Shown here piece after piece: positions 8,711 to 19,947 of a stretch of 22,180 nt of DNA. The stretch covers positions 1-22,180 of the forward strand of contig MU621370.1 of NCBI GenBank assembly GCA_025399215.1, given 5' to 3'. The notes under the pieces are model-generated. The model was not told the DNA's origin. It saw only the letters and a program-made list of their open reading frames with translations, and searched no databases. How positions within the stretch are numbered: the first letter of the stretch is position 1; every line of letters starts with the position of its first letter. Position numbers and translations under genes: made by a program. This DNA comes from Globomyces pollinis-pini (taxonomy: Eukaryota; Chytridiomycota; Chytridiomycetes; Rhizophydiales; Globomycetaceae).

Positions 8711-9973
8711 ATGGCTCAAATAGCAACTTCACCAGAACCACAAAAACAAAAGGATAAATCTCAACCAAATATTCATTCCGAAGGATATCGGTTTCCCAAT
8801 GTGGTTTAGAATGTCATGTTATCTTACCAATTAGTTTCATCGAAAATCAAAAGAACAAAATGAATCCTCATATCTCACCGCCAATGTATCTGATTATGAG
8901 ATAATCAGGAAAATATGTAATTTGTGGATATGATTTAAATGGTTAGGTGGGATTGAAGATGTCTCATTTTTGGTATTGGCCAAACATCAACCTACTCAAA
9001 AGATGGTATCTTTAAAAATAACAGATTTGACTCTATCACCCGATAATGAATTTATTGAAGAAATCATCAAATCAATCAAGAATAATCGAATGTTACATCA
9101 TAAGAACATTTTACCAAATTTCTTGTCTTTTATCAATGATGATGAACTGTATTCAATAACATTACCTCTCTATGGTTCGCATTATTCAATTTAATGGTAC
9201 TTGTAGGAACGTTACGTGGAATCATGAAAGATAATTTTGAGAATGGATTTTCAGAAGTTGTGGTTGCAACCATCATCAAGGAAGTTCTTAAAGCACTTCA
9301 GTATTTGCATGAGAATCATATCATACACAAGTATATCAATATGTGTTGATTGATATAGTGATATTCGATCTGATAATATTGTCATTGATGAACATGGTGA
9401 TGTGAAGTTGACTGGATTTCGACAGATGCGTATTTTACAGCATGGAGGTCAGATGTCGAAAACAGCATTCTCTCTTGTGGGTGATAATATTGAATGGGCA
9501 GCTCCTGAAGGTATGTAATTACATCTAAATCTAGTGATGTCACAGAATGTGAATTATGATGCATCTGCTGATATGTACAGTATGGGTATTACCGCTATGG
9601 AATTAGGATTTAACCAAACACCTTTTGATGGATGGCCACCCCTAAAGGTTTTACTGTGTAAACAACATTATGAATGTCCTGCTATTAAATCTACAAAGAC
9701 TTTTAGTAAACATTTCTACAAATTTGTTCAAAGTTGCGCACATAAAGTTCCAAGCGAAAGGTAATGCAACCAGTATGAACTCAATCAATAGACCAAAAGT
9801 AACAGAATGTTTAGAACACGCATTTATTAAACAATCAAAGAATTCATCTTATTTGGAACAATCTGTTATCAAACGTTGTAGTAACGAATATCATTTTCTA
9901 AATAATAGAACAACTACAATCTGCACATTCCAGCTCATCCATCTCACATGACCTGGGGTCTCCTACGGACTGA
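8711..9973 (+). CDS. STRAD-like STE20-family pseudokinase, eight exons
   Basis: Exons: 8711-8800, 8835-8916, 8947-9174, 9207-9330, 9359-9510, 9535-9760, 9792-9880 and 9909-9973, giving 351 residues. Introns are 24-34 nt. The kinase-like domain starts at about residue 50 (YEIIRKICGIEDVSFLVLAK) without a glycine loop and keeps the VSLK lysine. It retains LHHKNILPNFLSFINDDELY, HxD as His-Asn-Asp across an intron (9326-9328 and 9359-9362) and its catalytic-loop Asn. The DFG motif is Gly-Phe-Arg (9414-9422), close to Gly-Leu-Arg in human STRAD-alpha. WAAPEVM and MYSMGITAMELGFNQTPF follow. STRAD proteins allosterically activate LKB1 with MO25. I do not see a C-terminal WEF motif. The first intron donor may be 8801 or 8804, and the last exon is less certain than the core. 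Confidence 0.8.
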
Positions 9974-10422
9974 AATCCAGATCACCAAACTCTTTAACAC
10001 GATGTATGATCAAATAAAGTACTGTATTCATGATTGTGGTTTAAATCTCGAATACAAAGACTTTATCATTAACTTCGAAAGCGTGTTAGTACTGTTATTA
10101 GATCTTCAAAACAGTCAGATGCCACGTTTAAGTAATTTCATAAAGATAATTATGATCATCAAGTAGTCAAATTCACTAAAGTTATCTGAATATGGTGTAG
10201 ATTCAATGCATCACAATAACTTTTGGTAATCAACTTAAAGACCATGTCTGGAGACTTTCCTAATTCAAAACACACCCTTCTGTGTCCGTAAATAGCCCGA
10301 TTATTTTCAGTGGCAACTCCAAGACGCCTTTAATACAGTGGCAATTCGGAGACAGTTTTGCCACCACTGAAGTATAAAACGGTTCAATGTCCAACAGGAA
10401 AAGTATCAAATAAATAGAAAAT
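9974..10422. promoter_or_regulatory. Intergenic and promoter of GPI-type protein copy 2
   Basis: An AATAAA lies at about 10013-10018, probably the 3' signal of the pseudokinase gene. Upstream of the next gene, GTGGCAA occurs at 10310-10316 and 10338-10344, and inverted at 10358-10364. The inverted site extends to a full GGTGGCAAA on the minus strand (10365-10357). TATAAA at 10373-10378 is 45 nt before the ATG at 10423. An open frame at 9948-10166 overlaps the end of the kinase gene in another frame and looks fortuitous. Confidence 0.5.
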
Positions 10423-11013
10423 ATGTTCTCTGCTGTAGTCCTCGCCCTTGTCTCTTCTTCCATCGCCGCTCCAGCTTATGGTTATGATAAAGCTGCTCCA
10501 GCTTACGTGACCCCAACAACAACTCCTTGTGCTGAAACTATTGCTGCCATTGCTACTCCAGCTTACAACCAAGTCGCCCCAATCACTACTGCTCCATACA
10601 ACACTGCTGCTCCAATCGTAGCAACCACTCCTTGTGAAACTCCAAACGTTTACGCGACTGCTGCTCCAATCGCTACTCCAGGTTACAACACTGCAGCTCC
10701 AATCATTGGAACTACCCCATGTGATGAATCTATCCCATACAACACTGCTGCTCCAATCGCTACCTCCACACCATGCGCTGAACCAACTCCAGCTGGTTAC
10801 GCACATGCAGCTGCCACTCTTGCTGCTGATGCTTATGGTTACAAAGCACCAGTTGCTACTCCAGGGTATGAACAAGCCGCTGCTATCGCTACTCCAGGAT
10901 ACGGATATGCTGAAGCTACCCAAGCTGCTTCCAGCTACAATGTCATCTCTGGTGCTTCCTCAAATACTTTTATTGGATCTGCAATCATGGCTATTGCTTT
11001 CTTTGCCCTATAA
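10423..11013 (+). CDS. GPI-type Ala/Pro/Thr-rich repeat cell-surface protein, copy 2 (complete)
   Basis: An intronless ORF of 196 residues. Residues 1-20 (MFSAVVLALVSSSIAAPAYG) form a signal peptide. The body is a tandem array of short degenerate units of the type APIATPGYNTAAP separated by T-T-P-C-(A/E/D) motifs, giving four evenly spread cysteines. Other than the signal and tail there is hardly a charged residue. The C-terminus (NVISGASSNTF, then IGSAIMAIAFFAL) has small residues followed by a hydrophobic tail, consistent with GPI attachment. Its codon use is strongly biased to GCT, CCA and ACT, and its GC content is above that of its neighbours, suggesting high expression. Inferred role: structural cell-wall protein, plausibly O-mannosylated. 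The 5' part is nearly identical to copy 1 at the left edge. An AATAAA lies near 11038. Confidence 0.85.
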   Translation: MFSAVVLALVSSSIAAPAYGYDKAAPAYVTPTTTPCAETIAAIATPAYNQVAPITTAPYNTAAPIVATTPCETPNVYATAAPIATPGYNTAAPIIGTTPCDESIPYNTAAPIATSTPCAEPTPAGYAHAAATLAADAYGYKAPVATPGYEQAAAIATPGYGYAEATQAASSYNVISGASSNTFIGSAIMAIAFFAL

Positions 11014-11104
11014 TTATACTTTTACTTATGAAGATCTAATAAATATGTATCAATAATTAATGGTTTATAATTTTGATAGTATAATGAGACGCGTTTATTG
11101 ATTT

Positions 11105-11238
11105 TTATTTTGGAGTTGTTTCTTCCAAGCATGGAATACCTACATTTTGTGTACTAAAGGTACGATTGCATTCTTTGGGTATATCATCTTATTTATGTCA
11201 TTGACAGCTTACCTGATTTTAAACCAACATTTTTGATG
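11105..11238 (-). CDS. Candidate C-terminal exons of a small unidentified gene
   Basis: On the reverse strand, 11238-11213 and 11187-11105 join across a 25-nt GTAAG...TAAG intron (11212-11188). They read IKNVGLKSDDIPKECNRTF followed by STQNVGIPCLEETTPK and a stop. The amino-acid composition looks like real protein and the join removes stops in both flanks. Upstream, the same frame could continue across another candidate intron (11265-11239) into 11266-11340, but I find no convincing start codon before the HGD stop at 11389. It could be the end of a small gene packed between HGD and the GPI-type gene, or chance. I recognise no family. Confidence 0.3.
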
Positions 11239-11388
11239 CTGATTCCAAATCAAAGCATTAGTTACTATAATCCAATCAAGTTGATTCTATTTAGATTATA
11301 ATGTGCATCAATTCGGTAATTGTTATAAGTACTTTCATATTTTGTACAATTATTTAAGAATGAAGTGAAGAAAATGAAAGATGAATAT

Positions 11389-12955
11389 TTATTGAGGTCC
11401 AGCATTGATATTGTTTGGATCAAAAAACTTTTTCATACGTGTCCAACAAGTATAATACTCTGATTGTAAAACACTACCTCCCATATGCTTTTCGTTTGAT
11501 AGGGCCCATTTGGAGACTGATAATGATTGGTTTGTTTCAAACATGAAAGCTAATCCATCAGGTCGTAATTTAACTGAAATTAGTTTTATAATAGATTACC
11601 AGGTTGTAGTTTTTCGGTGGATGCTTTGGAAAAGACGTCGGCATCGGGTCCGTGACCGGTCATGATGCTATGGAGGGATGCTCCACCAGGAACGAATCCT
11701 TCTTCTTTGGCATCATATCCACCAGAAATGAGACCCATGAATTCTGCCATGCAGTTACGATGGAAGTATGGAGGTCTAAAGGTATTTTCGGCGACCTAAG
11801 GATGAATATTGGTGACGGTTACCATCCAACGAGGAGGGAAGATGACAAAATCTGCAAGAGCTACACCAGGTTGACCAGATTTGACTGTCAAGACAGTAAA
11901 TATGGAAGGATCTGGATGATCGTAGGATACAGTATTGATGGTATTGAATTTAGCAAGATCATATTTAAAAGGTGCATAGTTTCCATGCCAAGCGACAACA
12001 TCAAATGGAGAATGATCCTAACCAGATATGAATAAATAAAATTTCGATACCTGTTGAGCAACAAACAAATGACCTTGATATTTATTGATGATTTCATAAG
12101 TAGTATCATCAATATCTTCATAAGCAGCAACAGGATACAAGAAATCTCTTGGATTAGCTAGTCCATTTGATCCTAAGAATGAGTATTGGAAAATGGGTAC
12201 CGATAGGACCTAAGTCGGGCAATTCAAAGTGACGATCATAAACTTCCAGAATGTAACCTCGACGTGGTCCATCCGTAAAGTCGACAGCGAAACGAATACT
12301 AGATATTAAATATTTAATTATACCCTCTCTAGAAAATAAATAGGATGACAACTTACAGGGATGACGATAATTTCACCAGGAGATACATGCAAGTGACCCA
12401 TTTCAGTTTTAACGTTCAAGTCACCCAATTGAGGGACGATCAAGAAATCACCATCTGAATTGTACATTGCTTTCTTCTTCATTCCAGTGTTACAACCATA
12501 AACATGAATAGCCAAACCTATGAATAAGAGGAAGAGGAGTGATATACCTGTACGAGTTGAAGGGTTACCTTGACCACATACAGTATTTATACCCATTGAG
12601 AAGTCGATTGGAGTATCAGGGATCGGGAAAGGGGACCAACGTAATTGATTCGGAGTTGATTCACATTGATCAGATGAATGAGTATCAAAGTTATTGACGA
12701 GAGAAGTGGGTAATTTTGAAAAGGGACGATGAACGGCAGCAGGTCTAATACGATATAACCAACTAAAATAATTTAATGAATGATATAGTACGAATGTAAA
12801 TTTTCATTTCTTGGTAGAGTGAAAGCAGTACCAGATAATTGTTCAGCAATGAGACCGTAATTAACTTTTTGAGGGGAATTACAAGCAGTAGGTAAAGCAT
12901 TTGGTAGTGCTTCAGTAGCAAAATGATTATTAAAACCTGAATTGTAAGAATACAT
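11389..12955 (-). CDS. Homogentisate 1,2-dioxygenase, nine exons including a 5-nt microexon
   Basis: Reverse-strand exons: 12955-12792, 12762-12548, 12517-12357, 12328-12324, 12298-12201, 12172-12051, 12017-11823, 11795-11600 and 11573-11389, giving 446 residues (human HGD has 445). All eight introns are 25-33 nt. The enzyme opens homogentisate to maleylacetoacetate in tyrosine and phenylalanine catabolism, using Fe(II). Landmarks in order are [108 protein letters not shown] and HGPDAD. The iron ligands (His and Glu of FHRNCMAE, and His of HGPDAD) are intact. The microexon AGAGG supplies the conserved Arg-Gly of VIP-RG-IRF. It is divergent from PEX7. The C-terminus (NAGPQ) is not a peroxisomal PTS1, so the protein is probably cytosolic. 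Confidence 0.95.
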
Positions 12956-13251
12956 TTTTTAGGTAAAAGTTGTCATAAATTAAAAAAATTGAAATTGTGG
13001 GGGGTCATGTGTTGAAATGTATCAACGTGAGTATTTATTAGTATTAATAGCTTATGTAGTACTAATGCTATTAATAGTTTATGTAGTACTACAGTATTAA
13101 TAGTGTTAGTATTAATAGATTACTGTAAGAAGAAATAGAATCCTATCAGTATCCAATTACTAGTAATCAGTAACTATTTAGTATCCAATTAGTTTTATTC
13201 AGGTAATTGTTTCTTTAAAAGTATTTTGAGGGTTAGGGTTCAAGTTTGAAA
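12956..13251. promoter_or_regulatory. Bidirectional HGD/PEX7 promoter with short direct repeats
   Basis: This holds 296 nt between divergent starts. A 23-nt unit (TATTAATAG then C/T then TTATGTAGTACTA) occurs at 13042-13064 and 13069-13091 with one mismatch. Further TATTAATAG copies lie at 13095-13103 and 13110-13118. A second pair, AGTATCCAATTA, lies at 13148-13159 and 13180-13191 and contains CCAAT in both. A single GGGTTAGGGTT is at 13230-13240. No coding exon was seen. Confidence 0.55.
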
Positions 13252-14468
13252 ATGAAAAATAGATTCCATACAAAAGGATATCAAGGTTATTCAGTAATCC
13301 ATTTCATTCTTAACAAAAGGTCGAATTCAGTCCTTTCTTTCAAAATAAATTAGCTATTGCTTCCGCTGCTAATTTTGGTATCGTTGGAAATGGTCGTTTA
13401 TTCATTTCCGATTTATCAGGAATCCAAAAATCGTATTATATTATTATTAACACTAAAGTTATGATACTCAAGATGGTCTATTCGATTTAGCTTGGTCTGA
13501 AAATCATGAAAATCATATCATCACTAGGTATTAATACCTTGTTAATGGATTTAGTGGTGGGGATGGTTCAATTAAACTTTGGGATGTATCACTAAATGAT
13601 TACCCAATTCATAACTACACTGAACATATTAAAGAAGTCTTTTCGGTTAATTGGAATTTGGTCACTAAAAATGTTTTCATCTCTGGTTCTTGGGATCTTT
13701 CCATTAAACTAGTATGTACACTACCATGTTCTATCAATTGATTACTTACTGGACTTTATATATTTCAAACACTGAAAGTGTTTGTTACTCTTCAAAAATC
13801 AACCAGTCATAGTATCTAACAAGTACTTTTATGAAAGTGTTTTTGAATACAAATAATACTCAAATCACTGATGTAATTTGCCCATCTTACAAAAAATCAT
13901 ACCATCTATTCATTATAGTAGTTGCTAACAGTTATAGTGGAATCCAGAAATGCCAAAATCACTACAAACATGGCAAGAACACACAGCCTGCATTTACCAA
14001 ACAACCTGGTGTCCACATAACCCAGACACATTCGCATCCGCCTCCGGTGACCAAACTGTAAAGTTGTGGGATGTTCGTCAACCGCGATCCGTAAACACCA
14101 TTCATGCACACACCAACGAAATCCTTGCTTTAGATTGGAACAAATACAAACGTGATACCATCGTTACTGGAAGTGTTGATACTACCATCAAAGAATGGGA
14201 TCTTAAAATGCCTAATCGACCATTAAATGAAATCAAAGCTCACGACTATGCTGTTCGTAGATTGAAATGTTCCCCTCATGATGCTTCTATAGTGGCCTCT
14301 GTATCGTATGATATGACTATGCGATTGTGGAATTTAACTAATATGCAACAGATTTATGTTCATGATGATCATACAGAGTTTGTTCTAGGAGTGGATTTTA
14401 ATTTATTTCAACCAGGTCTCTTGGCAACTTGTGCTTGGGATGGTTTCGTAGATATCTTTCATCCTTAA
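13252..14468 (+). CDS. PEX7: Peroxin-7 (PTS2 receptor), WD40 protein, five exons
   Basis: Exons: 13252-13293, 13320-13432, 13459-13527, 13555-13711 and 13938-14468, giving 303 residues, slightly short for PEX7. Introns are 26, 26, 27 and an exceptional 226 nt. The N-terminus (MKNRFHTKGYQGYSVEFSPF) and IASAANFGIVGNGRLFISDL are typical of PEX7. WD repeats follow: TSGGDGSIKLWDV, SVNWNLVTKNVFISGSWD, FASASGDQTVKLWDVRQP, VTGSVDTTIKEWDL, VASVSYDMTMRLWNL and a closing ATCAWDGFVDIFHP. PEX7 binds PTS2-bearing enzymes such as thiolase in the cytosol and delivers them to the peroxisomal docking complex with a co-receptor. It is divergent from HGD. Confidence 0.92.
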
Positions 14469-14976
14469 TACAACTTGTAAAACATGTATCAACATAACAT
14501 TTTGCGTTTCCATTCCCAATGGCAGTCTTTTATTCAACGAGCTCGTCAGTCCCCTCCATCTTCACATCATAATCTCTTATTACGTTAGCAATAACTCATT
14601 ACTACTCCAAGTTTCGTAATATTATAATAAGATTACATTTATCCATCTCAAGTGCTATCGAACCTTTTGTTTGCCGAATTGTATCTTTAGACGGTTCTTA
14701 AAACAATCCTTTTGAATACTTGCCCCTACCTCAACAAATTTGATACATAGATAAGTACATAATTGCTAATAAAATCCGCCGTTTGACACTCATTGATTGG
14801 GAGTTCATGAATTCAACACCATCTTTCATCAATAACCCATTGTAAGTTGCTATCATTTATTCCCCAACAGTCCACGACATTCATATCAGCAACATCCAAA
14901 TCCTTTCGGTGATTGATGTAAAAAAAAACGATAATTCAATTAGTTTATCCAATACAAAAAGAAACCAATTGGATAA
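14469..14976. other. Intergenic, 508 nt, with a candidate spliced micro-ORF at 14807-14916
   Basis: Most of this stretch shows nothing recognisable. Near its right end ATG at 14807 opens a frame that, after removal of a 29-nt GTAAGT...CAACAG segment (14842-14870), reads MNSTPSFINNPF followed by PRHSYQQHPNPFGD and stops at 14916. It contains two Asn-Pro-Phe triplets and lies 60 nt before the SAM carrier ATG. It could be an upstream ORF in that gene's leader, a tiny gene, or chance. Confidence 0.3.
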
Positions 14977-15928
14977 ATGAACCAAGGACCAAAACAGAAC
15001 CGACCAAGCTATGCAAGCTCATTAATAGCAGGTGGAATAGCTGGTACCACAGTAGATGTTATCCTATTTCCATTAGATACCATCAAAACTAGATTACAAT
15101 CTAAATCAGGATTCATCAAATCTGGAGGATTTAAAAATATATATTCAGGTTTATCATCAGCAATATTAGGAAGTGCACCAAGTGCATCTTTATTCTTTTT
15201 AACGTATGAAAGTATGAAATCAATATTTAATCAACATACTCATTGGAATCATATGGTTGCTGCTTCAGTAGGTGAGATGATGGCTTGCATAGTTCGAGTT
15301 CCAACGGATTGTGTTAAACAACGAATGCAAGTTGGAATGTTTAATAGTTTGGTGGAGGCTGGGAAGGATGTGTTGCGTAAAGATGGTGTCCTTGGGTTTT
15401 ATAGAGGTTATGGAATGACTATCTTTAGGGAGGTATGTACTAAAGTTCTTGTATGCATCTATCATTTATGGTCATCTTTCACTAAATTGGATTATTGTCA
15501 CTCATTTTTTAGATTCCATTTGCTTCGATTCAATTTCCTCTTTATGAACAGTTAAAGAAACTTGTTTACAACTCGAAACATAGAAAAGCTAATGGATTTG
15601 AATCCAGCATATGTGGAATGGTAGCTGGTGGTACGGCAGCAGCTCTTACCACACCTTTAGATGTTGTTAGAACACGTATCATGCTTTCCAGCAAGGTATT
15701 TATCCATCAATCTAATGTTAGTCTGGTGGTGCTGTTAGTATCAGTGGTATATGCTCAGATATATATAAACAAGGTGGATTTAAATTGTTTTTATCTGGGA
15801 TTGGACCTAGAGTGATGTGGATTTCTATTGGAGGCAGTATATTTCTTGGTTTGAACAATTTTTTCTAAACTATTGTAGGAGTTTATGAATCTGCTCGTGA
15901 AATTTTGTCTAATGAAACTTTGTTCTAA
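14977..15928 (+). CDS. Mitochondrial S-adenosylmethionine carrier (Pet8/SLC25A26 type), four exons
   Basis: Exons: 14977-15432, 15513-15695, 15722-15848 and 15879-15928, giving 271 residues (human SLC25A26 has 274). Introns are 80, 26 and 30 nt. Three mitochondrial-carrier repeats are visible, each with a P-x-D-x-x-K/R-x-R signature: FPLDTIKTRLQ, VPTDCVKQRMQ and TPLDVVRTRIM. Family landmarks of the SAM carrier include SLIAGGIAGTTVDVILFPLD, GLSSAILGSAPSASLFFLTY, GFYRGYGMTIFREIPFASIQ and FLSGIGPRVMWISIGGSIFLG. It exchanges cytosolic SAM for matrix S-adenosylhomocysteine across the inner membrane, feeding mitochondrial methylation and lipoate/biotin synthesis. It precedes PET127 on the same strand. 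Confidence 0.9.
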
Positions 15929-16074
15929 TATTCGTAAATTAATACAAATTCTATCATCTGTGTCTTTAGAATCCAACGATCTATTTCATTGACATCTAAA
16001 CAATTGTTAGTAAATGATGACTTGATAGTTCAATCAGTTTCTATTTTTCTTTTTTTTTTATAGTTTAATTTTTG

Positions 16075-17749
16075 ATGTCTTGGAAAACTAGACTGTTGAA
16101 GTCTATACCACCAACAAAAGAAGGACTTGAATCATTAAAGATACAATCGAATCGTACCAGAACCACATCAAAAACATCATTCAAAAAAGAAACTAAAAAT
16201 GAATTGGAAAATTGGAAATTTAAACTAACTGCTAATCAAATTAACAATCAAAGTAAGGCATTCAACATATTGAATTAAATGTATAGTCATTCAACAACCT
16301 AATTTTATTTATCCACCTAGACTATCTCATCAATTGGACTCTATACTATTCGAAAAAAAACCTCAATTTGTAATTGATCCAAGTTCCCAAAAATCAAGTA
16401 AATGAACCATTCTATTTTATACTAGATTTCACCGATTTTGTAAATCAAATTCCAAACGTACAAGATTTTGATTTCACTAAAATACCACCATATAAAGTTG
16501 CATCTACTGATTCCAAATTATTAGAATATACCAAATCATCTCAATCCAAGTACTATTCTTCCACATCATCCATTGTCAATATCCTATCACAATTAGATAT
16601 ATTAATAACCAATCGTAAATCCATGTCAAAACAATCCTTTATACCCACCATTCAAGAATCCTTGAATTTTAGAATATCACGTTACTCCATCTCTGGATCA
16701 TTAAATACTTTAAAATATCAGGATGGTGTTTATGCTATTGATAAAGCTCCTGATGATGATCAACGTTATAATGTTTTACAAGATCTTGGACATGTGATTG
16801 AACTATTATTAACGATGCCTACTTCAACCTTTAGAAAAACATTTGTGAAAAATGATGTTACATATGATAAAGATATGATATCCAATCAACGAGAATCGTT
16901 TAATTATCGTAAAATTGGAGATTTCTTGTTAAGATCACAATTGGATGCATATCATCCTGATATTGGAATTTTTGATTTAAAAAGTAGAGCTTCATTACCT
17001 ATACGAATGGATGTGGAAAACTATAAAGAATCCATTCATTATGATATTTATCAACATTCTGGATTAGTTGAATCATTTGAACGAGAATACCATGGTTTAC
17101 TTACAAACTCTTTTTTGAAATTCAAGTACTTTTTTGTTTAATTTTTGATAATCGTATAGTTTACAAGCTCGAATAGGTGATATGCATGGTATGTTTCTAG
17201 GGTATCACAATACCGAAAAGTTTTTTGGGTTTCAATATATACCATTAAGTGAAATGGATAATGCTTTATATACAAATACTATAACTGCTGAAACAACTTT
17301 TTCACTCTCTATTGGATTATTACAACATATTTTAGATCTTGCCGTTGATGCCTTACCTAAACAAGACCTTCAACTCTTTATCGAACCCGTCTATAACAAT
17401 GTAATTCGTAAAATCAATTTATATTAGTATACCAATGTATATGTCACATCACTTGACAATGAATCACTTGAACCATTACAATTTTTTGTTAAAGTGAAAT
17501 CAAAAGTAAATGATCGAATAATGGATAAACCAATGATTAATGGAAAAGATGATGTATGGGAATTGTATTACGATATTGAAAGAAAACGATTTGATCGGGA
17601 TCGATATACTCGATACTTGAAATCTTATAAAGATTTATAGTTTGTTTTGTTTGATACACTAATTTTTTTTTATATTTAGTGGTGGGGTTAATTATTTCAA
17701 GGGTGCATTTAATACTAAACTACGTAAACTTTCAAGAAAACAATGGTGA
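16075..17749 (+). CDS. PET127: Pet127 family mitochondrial RNA-processing protein, six exons
   Basis: Exons: 16075-16252, 16287-16397, 16426-17125, 17160-17400, 17428-17639 and 17680-17749, giving 503 residues. Introns are 34, 28, 34, 27 and 40 nt. The N-terminus is basic and amphipathic (MSWKTRLLKSIPP), as for mitochondrial import. The Pet127 core is clear: FDFTKIPPYKVASTDSKLLE, KYYSSTSSIVNILSQLD, IFDLKSRASLPIRMDVENY, SGLVESFEREYHGLLTNSFL and LQARIGDMHGMFLGYHNTEK, followed by FFGFQYIPL. Yeast Pet127 is an inner-membrane-associated protein involved in 5' processing and turnover of mitochondrial RNAs. The stop is TGA, so TGA is not reassigned. The last short exon, ending LRKLSRKQW, is supported by splicing but less by family match. 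It is convergent with ROK1, 87 nt away. Confidence 0.85.
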
Positions 17750-17836
17750 TTTATAATGATTATCATTAGAATAAAGAAAACAAAAAATAAAATTCTAATT
17801 ACATCAACAAAAATGAATTTATATTGGATGTAATAG

Positions 17837-19666
<1,830 letters not shown>

Positions 19667-19947
19667 AAAAAAAAAAAAAAAAGAATTTGTTTTGTTCAAC
19701 TGTATGGATACAAGCAAGACAAACTAAGATATTATAGATAACCAAAAGAGGGAGGATTTGTAAACAAGAATAACTAATTTACTTATAAATCTTTGGATAC
19801 ATCTCACTGACACTAACTCAACTGAGACTAAAAGAAGCATTGCTCTCTACTTGCATCCATTATCTACACATCAGATTGTTCACAACTACAATTGGTAGAG
19901 TCTAAAGTTGTGTAGGATGACAATAATTTTTTTTTACATTTTTCAAA
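19667..19947. promoter_or_regulatory. Bidirectional ROK1/eIF3i promoter
   Basis: This 281-nt region separates the two start codons. A 16-nt A run (19667-19682) abuts the ROK1 ATG and could serve as a nucleosome-excluding tract or an untranslated pyrimidine leader on the minus strand. No other gene was recognised. Two translation/ribosome genes sharing it would permit joint control; that is inference. Confidence 0.4.

Noticed and set aside
9948..10166. 72-residue open frame after the STRAD-like gene
   Set aside because: It overlaps the end of the kinase gene in another frame, resembles nothing known and contains a likely polyadenylation signal.
10384..10923. Long minus-strand open frame rich in Trp and Ser opposite the GPI-type gene, and its counterpart at 117-350
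   Set aside because: It is an antisense shadow of the regular GCT/CCA repeat codons. The plus-strand frame has a signal peptide, TATA box and sensible composition.
13230..13240. GGGTTAGGGTT as a telomeric repeat or chromosome end
   Set aside because: Only about two units, between two housekeeping genes; more likely a promoter box or chance.
13712..13937. Box C/D snoRNA within the long PEX7 intron
   Set aside because: CTGA-like boxes occur but no RTGATGA box C and no terminal stem could be found.
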